Assembly (NCBI GenBank): GCA_009781125.1
Contig: WQYS01000031.1
Coordinates: 1 to 13,076 of the forward strand
Length of the DNA: 13,076 nucleotides
Direction of reading: 5' to 3'
From: Acidobacteriaceae bacterium
Lineage (GTDB): Bacteria; Acidobacteriota; Terriglobia; Terriglobales; Acidobacteriaceae
Shown: positions 6,595 to 12,860 of the stretch, one piece after another
How positions within the stretch are numbered: position 1 is the first letter of the stretch
How the letters are laid out: the number at the start of each line of letters is the position of its first letter
Made by a program: the position numbers and the translations under genes
Notes under the pieces: model-generated
The model's input: only the letters and a program-made list of their open reading frames with translations
Database searches by the model: none
Told to the model about the DNA's origin: nothing

Positions 6595-7100
6595 TGGAGT
6601 TTACACAAGAGAATTTCGATTCGCTTCAAAATCAAAATGCTTCGCTTCAAGCAGAGAATGAAACTCTGCGTCGCACAAACGCCGCGCTGGTGGAACGCAA
6701 AAATCACCATAAGCAACGCGCCGTTGACGCTGAGGCCAAACACAAGACAGCATCCGATGCGCTCTATCAATTGCAGATCAGCGCTCCGTTGCGTGGCATG
6801 GCTGAACGCTTGAGCACGGTTCCTGAGTTGTGGCTTGAGCAATTCGCCAAGGCCTACCGCGTGGAATCGCATGATGGGAAGCTCGTTATTGTCAATGCTC
6901 CGGATGGCAAAGAAAGCGGCTTCGACTTTACTGAAGATGCAATCAAGACAGCACTGCTAGATTCAAAACATCCTATGTCGAAAACGTTCTGCGCTATCAC
7001 AATTGTGAGTCGCGCCTCTGGTGGAAGCGGTTCGCCTATAGTGCCATCAACTCATAAACCAGCATCTGCGAAGCGACCCAGATCAACCGGCGGCTGGTGA
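6594..7100 (+). CDS. Coiled-coil protein, possible capsid scaffold
   Basis: This 168-aa protein has a strong N-terminal coiled coil over about residues 5-60 (heptad-rich, polar, with many Glu, Gln, Asn, Lys and Ala). A conserved-looking segment follows (ELWLEQFAKAYRVESHDGKL, then FDFTEDAIKTALLDSKHP). A small-residue and basic tail (SRASGGSGS and onward to PRSTGGW) ends it. This order recalls small proteins that precede gp13-like capsid genes in tailed phages and are suspected scaffolds. Here it is on the opposite strand from the capsid gene, converging with it. The ATG overlaps the upstream stop (TAATG), with AAGGATGG upstream as ribosome site. The scaffold role is an inference. A DNA-binding partner of the RHH protein is an alternative. 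Confidence 0.6.
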   Translation: MEFTQENFDSLQNQNASLQAENETLRRTNAALVERKNHHKQRAVDAEAKHKTASDALYQLQISAPLRGMAERLSTVPELWLEQFAKAYRVESHDGKLVIVNAPDGKESGFDFTEDAIKTALLDSKHPMSKTFCAITIVSRASGGSGSPIVPSTHKPASAKRPRSTGGW

Positions 7101-7129
7101 TACCGTTTCACAATCAAATACAAAGTTCT

Positions 7130-7171
7130 GGCCGGGAGTGGGCTGGTTTGCCCAATTTGCTCCCGGCCTTT
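7130..7171 (+). terminator. Convergent terminator between the coiled-coil and capsid genes
   Basis: GGCCGGGAG (7130-7138) pairs with CTCCCGGCC (7160-7168). Inside, GGGC (7140-7143) pairs with GCCC (7150-7153). A short TTT follows on the plus strand. It lies 30 bp after the rightward stop, so it fits a terminator for the RHH operon. Confidence 0.7.
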
Positions 7172-7196
7172 GCGCACACGCTCGTAAATGCGCAAA
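7169..7196 (-). terminator. Hairpin directly after the capsid gene stop
   Basis: TTTGCGCA (7169-7176) and TGCGCAAA (7189-7196) form a perfect 8-bp stem with a 12-base loop. It begins five bases after the leftward capsid stop codon. The larger hairpin at 7130-7168 follows. Together they would end leftward transcription. Confidence 0.55.
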
Positions 7197-7200
7197 CTGT

Positions 7201-8241
7201 TTAGGCTTTCACAAGCAAGAATGCAATCGGGCATTGCTTGCGCTCTGGCGATACTCGTTTCCAGTTGACGGGATTCGAGAGATCAGCCAATACAGGCGAT
7301 GGTAACGAAACCGATGCACTATTGAAACTCCAGCCATACGGCGCAACGATTGAGTCTCTTCGAGAAACTAAAATCTCTGAGCCAGCGCCGTTTCCGGCTA
7401 ACGGATACCGATAGGTTTCAAGTGGAACATTGCGCGATGTTGGCCCTTCCACAAATGCAACGCTACCCTGCCCAAACAACACGACAAGATGATTGCCGTT
7501 GTTCAATGCGAGTCCATCGTCCTGAAAAACTGCTTTCCCCGCATATGTTGGAAACATCAGATCATTTTCGGAATCACGGATAAACTCTATTTCGTTGTTC
7601 TTCACACAGTCGCGGTAAACGGCACTCGACATTCCGATTGCGCCAATGTCTGAACTGCGATCACCCATTGTGAAAGCAGCATCGACTACGGCATTGCGCT
7701 GAATTGTGCCGCTGGTGTAGGACGTTCCATTGATTACAACAGGTGAGCCTGACGATGCGGCTGTCAGATCAACAGTCATATCGCCGTCGCTGTTCGCAAC
7801 GTTACTCAACATGATTCCGTACAACGATGCAATCAAACGCCGGTTGTAGACGTTTTTCCAGTACGCAGCTACACGTTCCGCAACGCGCTGCATTGGATCG
7901 CTACCGGCGAGTGTCCCGGCGAGACTTGCAGCTCCCCAGGAGTTGTTGAGGTAAGAAATACGACTCACAAAATCAACAGCCTTGATTGCGTTCGGCGTCG
8001 CCTGCACGCTTGGGTCATCCGATGATACGTTCGGATCAACATCAACATTCTCAGGACTGACAACATCAAGCCATGCAGGAATGTTTACGATATTCCCGCC
8101 TGTACTCAATTGGTTTTGTAAAACAGGGTTCGACTCGATCACCCCATTGTCTAGCAGGGCAGTTGAGATTTTCGTGTTTTGTGCCATGAACGTTTCAAAT
8201 TGCTCAGGGACGATAACGTCCTGAAGGCGCGTGACAGCCAT
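7201..8241 (-). CDS. Phage major capsid protein (gp13-like, HK97 fold family)
   Basis: This 346-aa protein is a complete major capsid protein by length and by features at both ends. The N-terminus RLQDVIVPEQFETFM is the family's 'RL.DVIVPE.F' opening. GGNIVNIPAW, SWGAASLAGTLAGSDPMQ, AYWKNVYNRRLIASLYGI, IGAIGMSSAVYRDCVKNNEIEF, PTYAGKAVFQDDGL and ILVSRRDSIVAPYGWSF follow in the usual order. The C-terminus NPVNWKRVSPERKQCPIAFL matches the family's closing 'NW.RV' strand. The subunit would build the icosahedral shell. GGAG lies 9 bp before the ATG. No protease, portal or terminase gene accompanies it, which is unusual; packaging would need partners from elsewhere. The reading frame is undamaged, suggesting selection for function. 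Confidence 0.87.
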   Translation of the reverse strand: MAVTRLQDVIVPEQFETFMAQNTKISTALLDNGVIESNPVLQNQLSTGGNIVNIPAWLDVVSPENVDVDPNVSSDDPSVQATPNAIKAVDFVSRISYLNNSWGAASLAGTLAGSDPMQRVAERVAAYWKNVYNRRLIASLYGIMLSNVANSDGDMTVDLTAASSGSPVVINGTSYTSGTIQRNAVVDAAFTMGDRSSDIGAIGMSSAVYRDCVKNNEIEFIRDSENDLMFPTYAGKAVFQDDGLALNNGNHLVVLFGQGSVAFVEGPTSRNVPLETYRYPLAGNGAGSEILVSRRDSIVAPYGWSFNSASVSLPSPVLADLSNPVNWKRVSPERKQCPIAFLLVKA

Positions 8242-8371
8242 ATAAGTACACTCCAGTTTTGAATTTGGGGATTGCGGCTGTCTGCGGGGAAGCCTACAGC
8301 TTTGCGCGATTGCGCGAGTGTTGCCCCGAAGCGGCTCCAGGCTGGTGTTGCCGAACCGCTCTAGTTGTTAC

Positions 8372-8400
8372 AAGCTACTGCCAGATTCGGGAAGTGTCAA
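8372..8400 (-). promoter_or_regulatory. Candidate promoter of the capsid gene
   Basis: On the minus strand a perfect TTGACA (complement of 8395-8400) is followed after 17 bp by TAGCTT (complement of 8372-8377), a weak -10 box. The start would leave a leader of about 120 bases before the capsid gene. That leader contains two near copies of TGTTGCC(CC)GAA (8313-8320 region and 8346-8354) and short complementary G+C-rich segments such as AGCGG/CCGCT. The capsid gene thus seems to have its own promoter. Confidence 0.45.
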
Positions 8401-8420
8401 GCGGATTTTGTACTAAGTTA

Positions 8421-9131
8421 TTAAAGTGTGTAGCTGCTTGCGTTCACGTCAGAAAGAATTGTCGCGGCTTTTCCATAGCCTGAAACCGAACGGAGCCAAT
8501 CTGCCATCGGTACAGATACCCACTCAGCACATTCGTTGATTTCAATCAACGAGATTACGGGCTGACCACTATACCCTGTATACATTACGTTTCTACTGCT
8601 CAAAATTGGTTCATGGTGAGCAATACGATTCCGCAAACGTCTAATTGTTTCCAATCGCCAATGAATGATGCCACGGCGCACTCTGGCATTCGGAAAAGCC
8701 TTGTGCAAACTCGCACGCCAAAGTCTGTCGTATCTCTTTGCTGTTAGATTCGACCAGAACCCAAACGACAACTCTGCAATTACTTTTCCAATCGGTGCAT
8801 GAATTCCAGCGGTTTTCCTTGCTTCCCATATCATATCCAGCATTGGTGCGTTGAACGTCAATGCTGGAATAGCTTTTCCTGAAACTGTAAATCCATCTTG
8901 GAACCAGTCTTCAACGCCAAGATCACAACTCAAAGTTTGGTGCAGGCTATTGCGCACGGCAACCTCAAGCCCATGAAGAAAACCAAACATCGATTCAGAT
9001 AAAGCAAGATTTTTCTCGTAAAGGTCTAAAGCTCGCTCTATGTCATTGCCTGCTGCATTCAGATACCGTGTCAAACGTTGCCTTGATATTGTGCGGCCAA
9101 TATCGGCTAAAAACTTTGGTGAGTGTGGCAA
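8421..9131 (-). CDS. Abi-like HEPN protein (abortive-infection family)
   Basis: This 236-aa protein has the hallmarks of Abi-like HEPN proteins. The N-terminal helices RLTRYLNAAGNDIERALDLY and LSESMFGFLHGLEVAVRNSL are typical, and the RRLRNRIAHHEP segment contains the R-x4-H active-site motif (Arg167, His172) of HEPN ribonucleases. Such proteins cleave RNA and stop growth of infected cells. The start is TTG at 9131, since a TGA lies five codons upstream and no in-frame ATG or GTG exists near the N-terminus. GAGG lies about 9 bp before it. The gene ends 180 bp before the capsid start and is followed by the capsid promoter, so the two may be separate units. In this element it probably protects host and satellite from competing phages. 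An RNase activity is inferred from the motif. Confidence 0.8.
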   Translation of the reverse strand: MPHSPKFLADIGRTISRQRLTRYLNAAGNDIERALDLYEKNLALSESMFGFLHGLEVAVRNSLHQTLSCDLGVEDWFQDGFTVSGKAIPALTFNAPMLDMIWEARKTAGIHAPIGKVIAELSFGFWSNLTAKRYDRLWRASLHKAFPNARVRRGIIHWRLETIRRLRNRIAHHEPILSSRNVMYTGYSGQPVISLIEINECAEWVSVPMADWLRSVSGYGKAATILSDVNASSYTL

Positions 9132-9132
9132 C

Positions 9133-9252
9133 TTGCATTTCCCTCAACTTCGCTGTATATTCATTATGAACGCTGCCGGAACCATCTCTGCGAAAGCAAA
9201 TGGCCGGGGCATTGAAATCAAAGGGGAAAGGCTCAATGCTTTTCCCCTTTTT
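9133..9252 (+). ncRNA. Possible small RNA divergent from the abi gene
   Basis: TTGCAT (9133-9138) and TATATT (9156-9161) with exactly 17 bp between them form a fair rightward promoter just upstream of the leftward abi start. AAAGGGGAAA (9220-9229) and TTTCCCCTTT (9241-9250) form a 10-bp hairpin followed by a T-rich tail, an intrinsic terminator. This predicts an RNA of about 85 bases. The in-frame ATG at 9166 has no ribosome-binding site, so I favour a non-coding RNA over a peptide. The hairpin might instead belong to the leader of the abi mRNA. Confidence 0.35.
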
Positions 9253-9538
9253 CATTTTCCCTTATCTGAGACAAGCATACAATCGCATGATTCACATAAA
9301 AAGGGTTATAACTCATTTCTGGAAAGTTGACCCGGATATACAGAGACGGCTCCCGGCGCGATTTTCAGGCCGAATCTGGGGTATGGGGGGGGGCTAGCGC
9401 TGGCATCCAGTCGCAACGTCAAGCGCCGGAAGATCAAGCGGCATCCTGCGGCATGATCGAAGCGCCGAGATTGCCGCATCTGGCGATCTTCTCATTTGAG
9501 ATAGTTGAAGGCGAAGATAGGGCGAAACCGTGCCCTAA
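9253..9538. other. Right-end non-coding region of the element
   Basis: I see no credible gene here. It holds GGGTTATAAC followed by TCATTT at 9303-9318, related to the origin palindromes. It also holds a run of nine G residues at 9385-9393. The G+C content rises after 9350 and the sequence looks like remnant coding or foreign DNA, but no family can be recognised. Confidence 0.5.
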
Positions 9539-9560
9539 AAAGTAGGAAATTTGTAGGAAA
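9539..9560 (+). repeat. Right arm-type integrase-binding repeats (P' arm)
   Basis: AAAGTAGGAAA (9539-9549) and TTTGTAGGAAA (9550-9560) repeat in an 11-bp register. They match the pair at 763-783 in sequence, orientation and spacing, and lie about 70 bp inside attR. Confidence 0.65.
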
Positions 9561-9593
9561 TGAGGTATTTGAGGGTTGCCATTCTTAGCATCT

Positions 9594-9620
9594 CCAGATT
9601 CTAAATCGTTTAGAATCTGG
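9594..9620. repeat. 12-bp perfect hairpin beside attR
   Basis: CCAGATTCTAAA (9594-9605) and TTTAGAATCTGG (9609-9620) pair perfectly with a 3-base loop. On the minus strand it follows the tRNA-Asp 3' end by 10 bp, so it may end tRNA transcription even though no T-run follows. It may also serve as an excision-factor or host-factor site of attP. It lies inside the element, so the element brings its own tRNA 3' context. Confidence 0.55.
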
Positions 9621-9628
9621 TTGATAAG

Positions 9629-9680
9629 TATGGCGGGGACGACGAGGCTCGAACTCGCGACCTCTGCCGTGACAGGGCAG
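9629..9680 (-). repeat. attR: tRNA-Asp 3' half shared with attL
   Basis: This is the right copy of the 52-bp direct repeat. It runs from two bases beyond the CCA to the 5' strand of the anticodon stem. The identity boundary at the anticodon stem suggests strand exchange near the anticodon loop, a usual target of tyrosine integrases. The element supplies the tRNA 3' half here, so the host tRNA stays functional. Confidence 0.85.
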
Positions 9681-9707
9681 CGCTCTAACCGACTGAGCTA
9701 CGTCCCC
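9631..9707 (-). tRNA. tRNA-Asp (anticodon GTC)
   Basis: On the minus strand the full cloverleaf can be read. The acceptor GGGGACG pairs with CGTCCCC, the D-stem GCTC with GAGC, and the anticodon stem CTGCC with GGCAG around loop CTGTCAC (anticodon GTC). The T-arm is GCGAG-TTCGAGC-CTCGT, the discriminator base is G, and CCA is encoded. The 5' part is chromosomal; the 3' part overlaps attR and was probably donated by the element. Confidence 0.95.
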
Positions 9708-9753
9708 ACGCCTGCAACAGAACTTAGTCTATCAGAAATTGATGGCCTTGGCG

Positions 9754-10545
9754 CTAACCTATCGCAATCCGTTCGGACTCGGTCAACCACAGCGAGCGCT
9801 GCCGGGGACGCTGCCGATGCAGAACGCGCGGAACGCCTTCCATCCATCGGCGTCGCAGCGTGTCTTCGGGTGGAATCAGCGCAGCAGCACGGGCATCAAA
9901 CGCACGCAGAGATTCATGGGAATCGAAGGCGAAGTTGTGGAGTTGCCAGCCCGCCTCCTGCATAGTGGCCTCAAGCAGAGATCGGCTTGATTGAAATCCT
10001 GAAGTGGAGCCTTCTCCGAAATCGACAAGAATAGCGCCATGAGAGCGGAAGAAATCGGTGGCTTTGGGTACGCTTGCGTTCTCGTCCGGTGGAAGGAAAC
10101 TTGTAAAGAGCTGCGGAACCAGACCGCGCTCCAGAATCTCGTCGAGCGAACCAATCACGTCGTTGTGAAGACCGACGACAATTGAGGTGTGTTTGCGGAC
10201 CTCGTTCTTCATGACTCGCAGAGCCTCATCGAGAGTGGTGACCACGAAGTCGCAGACTCCGGTGCGAATAGCCTGCTGCATGCGAGACGGATCGTCGTCT
10301 ATCACCAGCGAAACGGCTCCGGCGATGCTCGACGCAAAGGGCAGCGCCGCGTCGAGTCCAAGCGAGAGGACGATGGCTCCACGCCAATCCTCGCGCAGCC
10401 GGTGAAGGACGGTGAAGCCGCACAGAATCTGCGATTGAAGGTTACCGGACAGGACTGTCTCTCTTGAGCCGCACACAAAGAGAATCGTATCGCAGAGCGA
10501 AGTGCAGCAGTAGCAAAAACTACATTCCCGGATGGCTCGCCTCAT
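9754..10545 (-). CDS. Urocanase-like protein lacking the catalytic region
   Basis: This protein (263 aa from the chosen ATG; the frame is open to 10617) resembles the central NAD-binding Rossmann-like domain of urocanate hydratase. SRETVLSGNLQ is followed by WRGAIVLSLGLDAALPFASSIAGAV, SRMQQAIRTGVCDF, TLDEAL and LDEILERGLVPQLFT, which parallel the urocanase order. True urocanase (about 550 aa) also has N-terminal segments and a C-terminal catalytic Cys in an RPLFCRG context. Neither is visible, so urocanate hydration is doubtful. The start is uncertain: ATG 10545 overlaps the end of the polyferredoxin gene by 26 bp, and GTG at 10476 is an alternative. The close spacing suggests co-transcription with that gene. 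Confidence 0.5.
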   Translation of the reverse strand: MRRAIRECSFCYCCTSLCDTILFVCGSRETVLSGNLQSQILCGFTVLHRLREDWRGAIVLSLGLDAALPFASSIAGAVSLVIDDDPSRMQQAIRTGVCDFVVTTLDEALRVMKNEVRKHTSIVVGLHNDVIGSLDEILERGLVPQLFTSFLPPDENASVPKATDFFRSHGAILVDFGEGSTSGFQSSRSLLEATMQEAGWQLHNFAFDSHESLRAFDARAAALIPPEDTLRRRWMEGVPRVLHRQRPRQRSLWLTESERIAIG

Positions 10546-11611
10546 CGGCGTGGAGCACCAGATGCTCGTAGACGGAGCGAGGTATATTCGTTTGCCAGTG
10601 TCCTGTGGCGCGCGCATAGAGGACGGCTCCGAAAAAGATGCAGACGAGTGCAGTTGCTAGCGTCAGCGGCGTGACCGTGCGGCGAAGCCAGCGTTCTGAA
10701 CCAGCTCTGCGAGGCGGCAGGGCCAGTTGCAAGGCATTCTGCGCCGGGCACGATGCCACGCAGATCATGCAGGCGTTGCACTCTGCGGAGCGAACCTGCG
10801 TGAGGCGGTCGACCGGCAGAAGGGAAGGGCAGTCCCTTGCGCATTTGGCGCAGTCGATACAGGCTTCTTTGTCACGGCGGATTTTAATCGGGCTTAGCAA
10901 CGAGGCAATCCCCATCAGCGCGCCGTAAGGACAAAGATACCGGCACCAGACATTCTGAATCACCAGCGAGAGCGCCGCCAGCAGCACGACAACAATGGCC
11001 GCTGTCGCGCTCATGTGGCGGAAGAAGTTCAGCATCTTCACGTCCACGATCATGCCGTAGGGAGAGCGCATGAAGTCCAGAAGACTCTCGACAGACATCA
11101 TGCCGATCACAAAAATAAAGAAGCCAAGCAACAGATACTTCAGCCCGCGCAGAGGCACGTCGATCCACCTGGGCAGGCGCAGAGTTCGCTTGAACACTCT
11201 GCGGCCCATCCTCCATAGAAACTCTGAAAAGGTTCCGATGGGACACAGCCATGAACAGAAGGCCTTCTTCAGCAGCAGGCTCATCAGTAGAAATGCGAGG
11301 AAGAGAAACATCGCCGCTGGATGCAGCGCGGGCACATGCCCGGTGAGGAGGAGGTACTTGGCGTTCATCATGCCGGCGATGGGCAGCCAGCCTTCGGCTC
11401 CGGCGGGGCGAGACACGTTCATGCCTGCCGCGCCGCCGCTTTCGATGTTGCGCACCCATAGATAGAACTGCGCGCCGATCCAAAGGTTCAGTGCAGCAAA
11501 CAGACCCTGCACGGCGTGCCGAATCTGCTGTGAACGATCCAGTCCGGCACGGCGAACGAGTGTCGGCTTCTCTTTGCGCGAAGCTGTTCCGTTGGCAATA
11601 TGCGAGTCCAT
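10520..11611 (-). CDS. Membrane-bound polyferredoxin (4Fe-4S, NapH/CcoG-like)
   Basis: This 363-aa membrane protein has about five transmembrane segments (near residues 31-53, 99-115, 156-174, 202-220 and 313-333). The CSWLCP (Cys119, Cys123) and CRYLCP (Cys223, Cys227) pairs after membrane helices are typical of the NapH/NosR/CcoG group. Two full 4Fe-4S ferredoxin motifs follow: Cys251-254-257-261 and Cys278-281-284-288. The protein probably passes electrons between the quinone pool or cytoplasm and an exported or membrane reductase. The partner is not in the window. The ATG at 11611 has only a weak AGAAG upstream. The gene overlaps the urocanase-like gene downstream, suggesting one leftward operon. 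Confidence 0.8.
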   Translation of the reverse strand: MDSHIANGTASRKEKPTLVRRAGLDRSQQIRHAVQGLFAALNLWIGAQFYLWVRNIESGGAAGMNVSRPAGAEGWLPIAGMMNAKYLLLTGHVPALHPAAMFLFLAFLLMSLLLKKAFCSWLCPIGTFSEFLWRMGRRVFKRTLRLPRWIDVPLRGLKYLLLGFFIFVIGMMSVESLLDFMRSPYGMIVDVKMLNFFRHMSATAAIVVVLLAALSLVIQNVWCRYLCPYGALMGIASLLSPIKIRRDKEACIDCAKCARDCPSLLPVDRLTQVRSAECNACMICVASCPAQNALQLALPPRRAGSERWLRRTVTPLTLATALVCIFFGAVLYARATGHWQTNIPRSVYEHLVLHADEASHPGM

Positions 11612-11689
11612 CTTTGTGTTTGACTTCTGAATTCATGGTACGGAATCGACGCTCGCGGCGTCAGTAACTCTGGTCACTGACACTATTAC

Positions 11690-11722
11690 CTTGTCATTCC
11701 TCGCTACGCTCGGAATGACAAG
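11690..11722. repeat. Palindromic dispersed-type repeat
   Basis: CTTGTCATTCC (11690-11700) and GGAATGACAAG (11712-11722) are perfect 11-bp inverted arms around a loop reading TCGCTACGCTC. From memory, this 'GTCATTCC...GGAATGAC' word is scattered between genes in soil Acidobacteriota. It lies between two divergent genes, so a terminator role is unlikely. Confidence 0.6.
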
Positions 11723-11800
11723 AAGAGAGGCGTACGCCAGTATTTTGAGGCCTTTGCGCGGTCCGGAAAATGGCCGGAGATGACGATGGCCGAATTAAGC

Positions 11801-11806
11801 TATACT
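11801..11806 (+). promoter_or_regulatory. Candidate -10 box for the exported-protein gene
   Basis: TATACT at 11801-11806 is a good -10 match, but no clear -35 sits 16-18 bp upstream. It would give a leader of roughly 90 bases ending in a strong ribosome-binding site at 11888-11895. Confidence 0.3.
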
Positions 11807-11901
11807 TCGCGTCAACGTGTTGGGCCTCGCAGTTGCTACATCGAGTGGGCCAGGGGCTAAGGGCCAGCTTTCCGAAAAAAGATGTGCAGAGGAGGTCCAC
11901 C

Positions 11902-12714
11902 ATGAAGCGCCTTCTTGTGCTGTTTCCTCTGTTTGCCCTGTTCGCTCTCACTGCAGCAGCGGAGCAACTGATTCCAGCCGGTTCGGTCGTGCAGTGCCTG
12001 GTGGCCGAGCCTCACCTGTCTTCTAAGACTGTGCATCTCGGCGACCCGGTTCTCTGCCAGGTCAGCTACTCCGAGATGTATGGCCGCTCGGTGTTTCCCT
12101 ATGGAAGCTACCTGATTGGCCGCTTCGAGGACTACAAGGATCCGGGCCACCTCTTCGGCAAGGGATGGATGGAGCTGAAGTTTGACCGCATGCTCGTCGG
12201 CAACGATACGATCATTCCGGTGCAGACTCGCGTCATCGCCACCACATCGAAGAACCGCGTGGATCGAGACGGAAGGATTCACGGACGCGGGCATCCGGTG
12301 CGCGACACTATCGAGTGGATGATTCCGGTGTTGTGGCCGATTGACCTGATTAATCTTCCGCGGCGCGGTCCGTATCCTGAGCTGAAGCCCGAGTCGCGCC
12401 TGACGGTTCTGGTGCTCGACGACTTTGGCATCCCCACCAGAGACGAGCTGCAGCACCGTCAGCAGGTGATCTCCAGATACAACGATGATCCTGCTCCGCA
12501 GCGGCAGCCGCTGCCGGCGCCGACTCAACCAGAAGCGGCTCCGCAGGCTTACCCGCAGAGCGCTCCGGTCATTATCATTCAGACGCCTGCGCCGCCGCCC
12601 GGATATATACAACCGCCAGCGGTGGTTTACCGTTATCCGCCGCCGCCACCGCCGCCCATGTACAGCTCTCCGCCGGTGGTCTATGGGGGATATTTCCGGC
12701 CATATCCCTACTGA
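11902..12714 (+). CDS. Exported proline-rich protein of unknown function
   Basis: This 270-aa protein starts with a clear signal peptide: MKRLLVLFPLFALFALTAAA, probably cut after Ala19-20. The frame is open further upstream to 11770, but AGAGGAGG at 11888-11895, 6 bp before this ATG, and the signal peptide decide the start. Residues about 22-180 contain VPxG-like and beta-rich stretches (HLGDPVLCQVSY, VFPYGSYLIGRFEDY, MELKFDRMLV) loosely recalling the C-terminal barrel of VirB10/TrbI-type proteins, but the match is weak. Residues about 195-270 are rich in Pro, Gln, Ala and Tyr and end in a run of prolines with Tyr-containing repeats. It is probably a periplasmic or surface protein. No partner gene is visible. 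Confidence 0.75.
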   Translation: MKRLLVLFPLFALFALTAAAEQLIPAGSVVQCLVAEPHLSSKTVHLGDPVLCQVSYSEMYGRSVFPYGSYLIGRFEDYKDPGHLFGKGWMELKFDRMLVGNDTIIPVQTRVIATTSKNRVDRDGRIHGRGHPVRDTIEWMIPVLWPIDLINLPRRGPYPELKPESRLTVLVLDDFGIPTRDELQHRQQVISRYNDDPAPQRQPLPAPTQPEAAPQAYPQSAPVIIIQTPAPPPGYIQPPAVVYRYPPPPPPPMYSSPPVVYGGYFRPYPY

Positions 12715-12729
12715 CGCAAAGCACATAAT

Positions 12730-12838
12730 TTGGGTGCCCCACTCATGACGGTTTCATCGTCATGGGTGGGGGAGATGTCTGTGAAGAGAAGACCCCACCC
12801 ATGACACGATAAAACCGCGTCATGAGTGGGGCACCCAA
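12730..12838. repeat. Long imperfect inverted repeat (MITE-like or bidirectional terminator)
   Basis: A left arm of about 42 bp (12730-12771, starting TTGGGTGCCCCACTCATGAC) is matched in inverted orientation by a right arm of about 46 bp (12793-12838), with small indels in the middle. The loop is about 21 bases. It fills the gap between two convergent genes. Its size and regularity suggest a miniature mobile or dispersed repeat that may also stop transcription both ways. Confidence 0.75.
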
Positions 12839-12860
12839 TGTTTCCTGGGACTGAGTTTCT

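Larger units (their letters stand above)
591..9680. mobile_element. Integrated phage-satellite-like element in tRNA-Asp
   Basis: The element is bounded by a 52-bp direct repeat (591-642 and 9629-9680, two mismatches) made of the 3' half of tRNA-Asp. It carries a tyrosine integrase next to the left end, an origin-like region, a Prim-Pol/DUF3987 replication protein, a major capsid protein, a possible scaffold, a Tad2-like anti-defence protein and an Abi-like HEPN protein. It is lower in G+C than both flanks. No terminase, portal, protease, tail, lysis or conjugation gene is present, so it is neither a full prophage nor an ICE. The size (about 9.0 kb), tRNA site, own replication module and minimal structural gene set resemble phage satellites of the PICI/cfPICI kind, though gene order does not match any I can name. 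Confidence 0.85.

Noticed and set aside
8242..8365. Riboswitch in the capsid leader
   Set aside because: The leader has short repeats and G+C-rich complementarities but matches no aptamer that I recognise.
9040..9330. Plus-strand open frame overlapping the abi start
   Set aside because: It has no ribosome-binding site at any start, low-complexity content, and runs through the terminator hairpin at 9220-9252.
591..9680. Complete prophage or conjugative element
   Set aside because: There is no terminase, portal, tail, lysis, relaxase or type IV secretion gene in the 9 kb.
9753..10545. Functional urocanate hydratase
   Set aside because: The gene is about half the usual length and no RPLFCRG-type catalytic cysteine segment is present.
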